Source: Spirochaetota bacterium (lineage in GTDB: Bacteria > Spirochaetota > Spirochaetia > B11-G9). Taken from it: a stretch of DNA of 5,225 bases. Numbering within the stretch: the first letter of the stretch is position 1; each line of letters starts with the position of its first letter. The notes under the pieces were generated by a model. It searched no databases. It saw only the letters and a list, made by a program, of their open reading frames with translations, and was not told where the DNA came from. The stretch covers positions 1-5,225 of the forward strand of contig QNBL01000200.1 in the NCBI GenBank assembly GCA_003641695.1. The letters run 5' to 3'. Made by a program: the position numbers and the translations under genes. Shown piece by piece: positions 1 through 4,255 of this stretch.

Positions 1-41
1 GACAATCCCTGTGTTTAAAGATAATCATTAGAATATAGTTA

Positions 42-152
42 ATGTTCAAGAGGGGTGGGATATTTAAAAAAAAGAAAAATGAACGCGTATTTATGGTTCC
101 CGCTGCAATCAAAGTAACACATTAGGTTGACTGCAGAAGCGAAGTCCTTGAC
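42..152 (+). pseudogene. Decayed upstream part of a PlsC-family acyltransferase gene
   Basis: Reading the frame of the following gene upstream gives FKRGGIF, a lysine run, then NERVFMVPAAIK at about 45-113. This resembles the segment of PlsC-type glycerol/phospholipid acyltransferases after the glycine-rich FPEG region, where 'FK.G...A' is followed by 'VVPVAIKY'. The frame is then cut by TAG at 123-125 and resumes with VDCRSEVLDML leading straight into the open frame at 153. Another in-frame TAG lies at 36-38, and nothing recognisable precedes it to the window edge. The catalytic HxxxxD motif is not in the window. The spacing between FKRGG and the VPAAIK strand looks shortened, as though residues were lost near the A8 run at 66-73. 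I infer a gene in decay; a sequencing error at the TAG would be the alternative for that one stop but would not explain the rest. Confidence 0.55.
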
Positions 153-812
153 ATGCTTGAAACACTTTCCAGAGAGTTGGAGGTTGATAGCAGGGATGTT
201 TATGACAGTATCTCCCTGCTGGAGAAAACGGGAGTGGCTCTCATGCAGCGGGCATTAAAGAGTAGAGGATATGGGAAGGTTGAAGGAGTAGATTTCCCCG
301 GCTTGCAGGAAGAAAGTGCAGAGAAGATAATTGTATCTCTGGAAAAAGAAATAGGACTTGATTCCAAGGGGGAGATTTCTCTATGGGTCAGGACACAGTT
401 TATCCGCAGGCATATTCATACTATTATGCTGGATCCGGAAAAGAACCGGGAAATGCTTTTAGATGCAAAGAGATGGGCGGATCATGTGCTCATTGCAATG
501 CGTATCCTCAGCTATCCTTATGGTTATGTGCGGGATAATCCTACTTTCGACCGATTCGGAGAGACAGTGGAACGATTACTTGAAGACAAGCTGAACCACG
601 CAATTCCCCCGTACAGCCGAAGAGCAGCGTTGGTAAAATATGGAGTACCTGTAGATCTGTCGGAATATGTCCAGGACGGAAAGATAAAACCCGGGGATAT
701 TGAGAATATTACAGTCCAATCCAGGGATAAAGTTCAGAAATTGGTGAATGAGTTACGTAAAGATAGTCCGTATCCGGGAACGAAACTGTATATTAAGACG
801 AAATCTTCTTGA
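153..812 (+). CDS. C-terminal portion of a PlsC-like glycerol/phospholipid acyltransferase (probably a remnant)
   Basis: This is a 219-codon open frame, predicted soluble, with no signal peptide. It matches my recollection of the C-terminal helical extension that follows the catalytic domain in a family of large PlsC-type acyltransferases. The recognisable block is residues 111-126 (HVLIAMRILSYPYGYV), then a 'ptfdRfgETverLeeD' helix at about 130-145, then RRAALVKYGVPVDLSEYV at 156-173, like the 'vrfGePIDlseY' strand that ends PlsC domains. The acyl-transfer motifs (HxxxxD, FPEG) are absent, so the fragment alone should not be catalytic. The ATG at 153 has no Shine-Dalgarno sequence and looks like an internal methionine of a longer gene, because family-like sequence continues upstream through a TAG. 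Normal codon use and a long intact frame suggest recent inactivation. The leuA leader promoter begins inside its last codons. Family assignment is from memory of sequence patterns and is moderately sure. Confidence 0.6.
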   Translation: MLETLSRELEVDSRDVYDSISLLEKTGVALMQRALKSRGYGKVEGVDFPGLQEESAEKIIVSLEKEIGLDSKGEISLWVRTQFIRRHIHTIMLDPEKNREMLLDAKRWADHVLIAMRILSYPYGYVRDNPTFDRFGETVERLLEDKLNHAIPPYSRRAALVKYGVPVDLSEYVQDGKIKPGDIENITVQSRDKVQKLVNELRKDSPYPGTKLYIKTKSS

Positions 813-837
813 CACTACTGCGGGAGAGGTTTATTCT
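809..837 (+). promoter_or_regulatory. Probable sigma-70 promoter of the leuA leader
   Basis: A perfect -35 hexamer TTGACA (809-814) lies exactly 17 bases from TATTCT (832-837), a 4/6 match to TATAAT. The -35 box overlaps the TGA stop (810-812) of the acyltransferase remnant. The expected transcription start is near 843-846, so the leader peptide ATG at 847 would sit almost at the 5' end of the mRNA. That fits the lack of a well-placed ribosome binding site; the nearest purine run, 822-829, is 17 bases upstream of the ATG and would not be transcribed from here. Confidence 0.6.
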
Positions 838-846
838 GGCCACATA

Positions 847-933
847 ATGAATATGAGCGTATTATTGCTAAACCTGCTACTATCTCAGCTACTCTCTATC
901 AGGAAAGTAACCTGTGGCAGGGGTTTACAGTAA
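847..933 (+). CDS. Leucine-rich leader peptide of the leuA attenuator
   Basis: This is a 28-codon ORF ending in TAA just before an intrinsic terminator and about 80 bases upstream of leuA. Nine of its 28 residues are leucine, clustered as LLL (residues 6-8), LLL (10-12) and LL (15-16), with one more at 27. Four of the nine use CTA (868, 877, 880, 889), a codon used once in the 43 leucines of leuA. The tail after the leucines is basic (SIRK, then GRG), loosely recalling the enterobacterial leu leader peptide. Its presumed role is regulatory in cis: ribosomes stall at the leucine codons when charged tRNA-Leu is short, which changes folding of the RNA downstream. The start could be 847 or 853 (the peptide begins MNM). 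The frame continues open upstream to an ATG at 748, but that part overlaps the acyltransferase remnant and reads as noise. There is no good Shine-Dalgarno sequence; leaderless or near-leaderless initiation is likely. Confidence 0.85.
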   Translation: MNMSVLLLNLLLSQLLSIRKVTCGRGLQ

Positions 934-967
934 TGTAAACTTGCTTGAATAAAAAAAGCCATGGGTT
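909..967 (+). promoter_or_regulatory. Antiterminator pairing of the leuA attenuator
   Basis: Bases 909-918 (AACCTGTGGC) can pair with 958-967 (GCCATGGGTT) in ten contiguous pairs, eight Watson-Crick and two G-U. The second segment is the 5' arm of the terminator stem, so the two structures exclude each other. The first segment lies 14 bases after the last clustered leucine codon (892-894), just outside the footprint of a ribosome stalled there. It lies inside the footprint of a ribosome that has reached the stop codon at 931-933. Leucine shortage would therefore allow antitermination, and leucine sufficiency termination. Nested in the loop is a perfect 7-bp hairpin, 923-929 with 934-940, capped by GTAA, a GNRA-type tetraloop that includes the leader stop codon. 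A local fold of 909-925 could sequester the first segment when no ribosome is present. Confidence 0.75.
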
Positions 968-986
968 TTCCCCATGGCTTTTTTTT
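951..986 (+). terminator. Intrinsic terminator / attenuator upstream of leuA
   Basis: This is a perfect 15-bp inverted repeat: 951-965 (seven A then GCCATGGG) with 971-985 (CCCATGGC then seven T), loop TTTTC, followed by one more T for an 8-T tract ending at 986. The GC-rich core is 8 bp. It lies between the leader peptide stop and the leuA ribosome binding site, where an attenuator belongs. The A tract opposite the T tract would let it also work on the other strand, although no minus-strand gene ends here. Confidence 0.93.
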
Positions 987-1002
987 GCGCTGGAATGTAC
1001 AT

Positions 1003-1009
1003 AAAGGAG
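1003..1009 (+). promoter_or_regulatory. Ribosome binding site that fixes the leuA start
   Basis: AAAGGAG lies six bases before the ATG at 1016. It favours 1016 over the in-frame ATG at 974, which lies in the 3' arm of the terminator hairpin and has no Shine-Dalgarno sequence. Confidence 0.85.
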
Positions 1010-1015
1010 TGTATC

Positions 1016-2704
1016 ATGAAAAAGATGAATTTTAAGAGCTATCTTCCTGCGGAACAGATCCCTCTAAAGAAAAGAACCTGGCCTGATAAAGTCATAACAG
1101 AGGCACCCATCTGGTGCAGTGTTGATCTCAGGGATGGTAACCAGGCGCTTGATGTGCCCATGAATCCGGAACAGAAGAAGGAGATGTTTCTCCTTCTGTG
1201 TGAAGTGGGTTTTAAAGAGATAGAAGTAGGCTTCCCTTCTGCTTCCCAGGTGGATTTTGATTTTATGAGGGCACTGGTAGAAGAAAATCTTATTCCGGAT
1301 GATGTCACCGTTCAGGTGCTGACTCAGGCGAGGGAACATCTCATACGGAGAACTTTTGAAGCTCTGGAAGGTGTGAACAAGGCAATAGTACACATGTACA
1401 ACTCAACATCAACTTTACAACGGGATGTTGTTTTTAATATGAGCAAAGAAGAGATCTTGAAGATAGCGGAAGACGGAGCTGCTCTTGTAAAGAAGATCAG
1501 CGATGAATTGGATAATCCGGGGATCCGGTTTGAATACTCTCCGGAAAGTTTTACGGGGACTGAACTCGATTACGCTCTGGAAGTAAGTCAGAGGGTAATG
1601 GATATTTTTGAACCGACGAAGGATAAGAAACTTATCCTCAATCTTCCGGCAACGGTGGAGATGGCAACACCTAATATATATGCAGATCAAATAGAATGGT
1701 TCTGTTCCAATATAAAAAACAGGGATACTGTTCTTGTCAGCCTGCACGCACACAACGACCGGGGTACTGCTGTTGCAGCAAGTGAACTGGCTCTTATGGC
1801 AGGAGCGGACAGAGTGGAGGGTACGCTCTTCGGAAATGGTGAAAGGACCGGTAATCTTGATATTGTAACTATGGCTTTGAATATGTTCAGTCAGGGATAT
1901 GATCCCAAACTTGATTTCTCTGATATTAATCATGTCCAGGAGGTCTATACGAGGACAACAGGAATGCCGGTTCATCCAAGGCACCCGTATGCAGGTGAGC
2001 TGGTATACACAGCCTTCTCCGGATCTCACCAGGATGCGATAAACAAGGGCTTCAAAAAGAGAAAGGAACGGAACGACAAAATATGGGCAGTACCCTATTT
2101 ACCGATAAATCCCGAGGATGTAGGAAGAACCTATCAGTCAATCATCCGTATTAACAGTCAATCCGGTAAGGGGGGGGTCGCCTATATAATGTCAAATGAC
2201 TATGGTTACCAGCTTCCCAAGAAAATGCATCCGGAGTTCGGGAAAGTGATACAGAAAGTCACTGAGGAGATAGGTTCGGAAATATCATCACGGAAAATCT
2301 GGGAGTATTTCAAAAAGGAATATCTTGACAAGACCCAGCCATATAATCTGAAACATGTGAAGATCAGTATGGATGCGGACAGCAGCCGTTCCGGCAAGGA
2401 AGGATTAACTACCGTTTCAGGAAAAATAGAGTGTAATAATACTTTGTATGAATTTTCAGAAACAGGGAACGGCCCTATTGATGCCTTTATTAAAGGGCTT
2501 AACGGATTTATTAAGAAACCTGTTATTCTGACCAGTTATCATGAGCATGACATAGAGGGGGGAGCAGATTCTCGCGCTGTAGCATATATAAGTCTCAAGC
2601 TTAAAGACGGAAAAGAGTCCTTTGGAGTAGGTACGGATTCCAATATATCGATGGCTTCATTGAAGGCTGCGATAAGTTCGTTGAATCGGCTCATGGCCGA
2701 ATAA
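1016..2704 (+). CDS. leuA: 2-isopropylmalate synthase
   Basis: Cytoplasmic enzyme of the first committed step of leucine biosynthesis: acetyl-CoA plus 2-oxoisovalerate gives 2-isopropylmalate and CoA (EC 2.3.3.13). The 562-aa product has the length of the longer (type 2-like) LeuA form. Its catalytic TIM barrel (about 30-310) carries the HMGL-family signature DLRDGNQAL at 37-45 with metal ligand D40, HAHNDRG at 244-250 with ligands H244 and H246, and the glycine loop LFGNGERTGN at 271-280 with N280. Subdomains with SGSHQDAINKGF (335-346) and SGKGGVAYIM (383-392) follow. The C-terminal part (about 440-562) is the LeuA dimer/regulatory domain, with NGPIDAFIKGL at 485-495 and SMASLKAA near the end; in this family it binds leucine for feedback inhibition. 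No substitution of a key residue is visible. Transcription is probably controlled by the leucine attenuator directly upstream. leuB, leuC and leuD are not in the window. A G8 run at 2170-2177 falls in the SGKGG codons. Confidence 0.96.
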   Translation: MKKMNFKSYLPAEQIPLKKRTWPDKVITEAPIWCSVDLRDGNQALDVPMNPEQKKEMFLLLCEVGFKEIEVGFPSASQVDFDFMRALVEENLIPDDVTVQVLTQAREHLIRRTFEALEGVNKAIVHMYNSTSTLQRDVVFNMSKEEILKIAEDGAALVKKISDELDNPGIRFEYSPESFTGTELDYALEVSQRVMDIFEPTKDKKLILNLPATVEMATPNIYADQIEWFCSNIKNRDTVLVSLHAHNDRGTAVAASELALMAGADRVEGTLFGNGERTGNLDIVTMALNMFSQGYDPKLDFSDINHVQEVYTRTTGMPVHPRHPYAGELVYTAFSGSHQDAINKGFKKRKERNDKIWAVPYLPINPEDVGRTYQSIIRINSQSGKGGVAYIMSNDYGYQLPKKMHPEFGKVIQKVTEEIGSEISSRKIWEYFKKEYLDKTQPYNLKHVKISMDADSSRSGKEGLTTVSGKIECNNTLYEFSETGNGPIDAFIKGLNGFIKKPVILTSYHEHDIEGGADSRAVAYISLKLKDGKESFGVGTDSNISMASLKAAISSLNRLMAE

Positions 2705-2740
2705 AATTTTGTAATTTTCTCTTCTCCGGATGCAAATTTG

Positions 2741-2774
2741 GTAGTATACTTTTATTATCGATTATAATTGGAGG
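2741..2774 (+). promoter_or_regulatory. Possible promoter/operator and ribosome binding site of the XRE-cupin-acyltransferase gene
   Basis: The 78-base gap after leuA is AT-rich and contains no convincing terminator. It holds TATACT (2745-2750, 5/6 to a -10 box, poor -35) and a perfect TATAAT (2763-2768). The latter would start transcription at about 2775, downstream of the ribosome binding site, so TATACT suits better. Two 8-bp perfect palindromes, AGTATACT (2743-2750) and ATTATAAT (2761-2768), could be operator half-sites for an XRE-type regulator such as the one encoded just downstream. GGAGG (2770-2774) is eight bases before the ATG at 2783 and is the firm part of this entry. Confidence 0.4.
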
Positions 2775-2782
2775 CTGTCAGA

Positions 2783-4255
2783 ATGCATACCGGAGAGAAT
2801 ATAAAAAAGCTGCGTGAAAGCAGGAGTCTGTCCCGCAAAGAAGTTGCGGAGGTGATTAACAGGGGAGAAGCGTTCCTGAAGGATGTGGAGGAGAAGGCTG
2901 TTGAACCTTCTGTCTCTGATCTGCTCAAACTGGCTTCTTTTTTTGACACAGATATCTCCGCTCTAATTTATGGTAAAGAATTTAATCAAAAAGGTGTTGT
3001 TGTCACCAAAGCTGATTCCAGAGTCAAGGTAGACCGGAGAAAGAGTTATGACTACGAAAACCTTGCTCCCTACTATTCCGGCCGCCATATGGTACCGCTT
3101 CTTGTAGATGTATACAGTGGTAAATCTCTTGAATACAGTGTACATGAAGGTGAAGAGTTTCACTATGTAATTGAGGGGACTCTTAAGATAATAATAGAAG
3201 GAAAAGAATATATTCTCGAAGAAGGTGATTCCATCTATTTTGATTCCTCATTCCCTCATGCTCTGACAGCTGTAGGGGAAAAGGCAAAGATCATAGTTGC
3301 TGTATACAACAGCGGTTCCATGATCCACCATTCACGAAGCAGAAAGATGGCAGACCTTATCCAGGGTGCAAAACATCTTGGAGGAGTCGATCTCGTAATG
3401 GTTATTCCCAATGAGACGGCGGTTGAAGCGGTGAACATGGGGATTGAAGAGGGTGTAGTAAAGAAAGCCTACCTTGTAGGAGATCCGGAGTATTTCCCCC
3501 TGGAATGGGAACAGCATAGGGATAGGTGTGAGGTTGTTGAGATAAAGAAAGAGACTGAGAATTTTGATTTTCTCTGTGCCGCTAAAGGGGTTGAGTTGGT
3601 AAGACAGGGAACCGGAAATATGCTCATGAAGGGTAACATCAATACTGCGGTTCTGCTCAAAGCTATCCTGAACAAAGAGACAGGTATTGGTACAGGAAGA
3701 AGGCTGTCTCTTGTCAGTATGTTTGAACTGCCCAAACTAAAACGGTTTATTTTTCTTACCGATCCGGGTATAAACCCTGAACTGACTATTCAGAATGATA
3801 TTGAAACAGCCCGGGATATTATTCTGAATGCAATAGATGTCGCAAAAAGTATGGGCGTGTCCCGGCCCAGGGTGGCTATTCTTGATGCGAACGAAAAGGC
3901 TTCGGAGAAAATTCCTACATCCATTTATGCCCAGGAGCTTACAAAGATGGAGTGGAAGGATGCAGTTGTCTATGGTCCTCTTTCCTATGATCTTGCGCTT
4001 TACGAAGAATCAGTCAGACATAAGGGAATTGTAGGAAACCCGGTGGCAGGGAAGGCCGACATCCTTATTGTTCCTCATTTGGCCGGAGGTAATTTTCTTT
4101 ACAAAGCATGGGCCATGACAATGTCTGCTGATGTAGCAAATGTTGTTCTTGGAGCAAAGGTTCCTGTTATTATTACCTCACGGAGCGACAGTGATATGAC
4201 AAAATTTCTAACCCTCTGTGCCAGTTCGGTATACGGTAAGTACCTGGTTCCCTAA
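2783..4255 (+). CDS. XRE helix-turn-helix / cupin / phosphate acyltransferase (Pta/Ptb-type) fusion protein
   Basis: This 490-aa soluble protein has three domains. Residues 1-65 form an XRE/HTH_3 DNA-binding domain (GENIKKLRESRSLSRKEVAEVI, then SVSDLLKLASFFDTDISALI). Residues about 100-178 are a cupin of the XRE-cupin type: HEGEEFHYVIEG at 121-132, GDSIYFDSSFPHA at 148-160, with H121, E125, H127 and H159 as candidate metal or ligand residues. Residues about 186-490 match full-length phosphate acetyl/butyryltransferases of the Ptb branch: TGNMLMKGNI at 277-286, LNKETGIGTGR at 296-306, a 'TDPGINPELT' strand at 326-335, GPLSYDLAL at 398-406, and the signature PVAGKADILIVPHLAGGNFLYK at 420-441 ending VLGAKVPVIITSRSDSD. 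Ptb enzymes exchange CoA and phosphate on short, often branched, acyl groups. The chain may be an enzyme with a regulatory head or an acyl-CoA-sensing regulator; which one is not decidable here. Start 2783 is set by GGAGG; the TTG at 2768 overlaps that site. No kinase partner (buk/ack) is visible. Confidence 0.9.
   Translation: MHTGENIKKLRESRSLSRKEVAEVINRGEAFLKDVEEKAVEPSVSDLLKLASFFDTDISALIYGKEFNQKGVVVTKADSRVKVDRRKSYDYENLAPYYSGRHMVPLLVDVYSGKSLEYSVHEGEEFHYVIEGTLKIIIEGKEYILEEGDSIYFDSSFPHALTAVGEKAKIIVAVYNSGSMIHHSRSRKMADLIQGAKHLGGVDLVMVIPNETAVEAVNMGIEEGVVKKAYLVGDPEYFPLEWEQHRDRCEVVEIKKETENFDFLCAAKGVELVRQGTGNMLMKGNINTAVLLKAILNKETGIGTGRRLSLVSMFELPKLKRFIFLTDPGINPELTIQNDIETARDIILNAIDVAKSMGVSRPRVAILDANEKASEKIPTSIYAQELTKMEWKDAVVYGPLSYDLALYEESVRHKGIVGNPVAGKADILIVPHLAGGNFLYKAWAMTMSADVANVVLGAKVPVIITSRSDSDMTKFLTLCASSVYGKYLVP

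Noticed and set aside
748..846. Longer 61-codon version of the leader ORF starting at ATG 748
   Set aside because: The first 33 codons overlap the 3' end of the acyltransferase frame, precede the likely transcription start and show no protein-like pattern.
974..1015. In-frame upstream ATG at 974 as the leuA start (14 extra residues)
   Set aside because: It lies in the 3' arm and T tract of the terminator, has no ribosome binding site, and adds residues unlike LeuA N-termini. AAAGGAG before 1016 fits well.
813..1015. T-box riboswitch controlling leuA
   Set aside because: No T-box-like conserved segment or specifier stem is visible, and the leucine-rich ORF with competing hairpins explains the region better.
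1415..2029. 204-codon open frame on the minus strand inside leuA
   Set aside because: It is fully antisense to a clear leuA, has no ribosome binding site and encodes a low-quality, Cys/His-rich unfamiliar sequence.
2703..2718. AAAATT / AATTTT inverted repeat after leuA as a terminator
   Set aside because: The stem is only six A-T pairs with no GC core, too weak for an intrinsic terminator.
2763..2768. Perfect TATAAT as the -10 box of the XRE fusion gene
   Set aside because: Transcription would start at about 2775, after the GGAGG site at 2770-2774, and the best -35 match (TTGGTA, 2738-2743) is 19 bases away. It is kept only as a weak alternative.
2768..2782. TTG at 2768 as the start of the XRE fusion gene
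   Set aside because: It overlaps the GGAGG ribosome binding site that serves the ATG at 2783, and the HTH domain begins properly from 2783.
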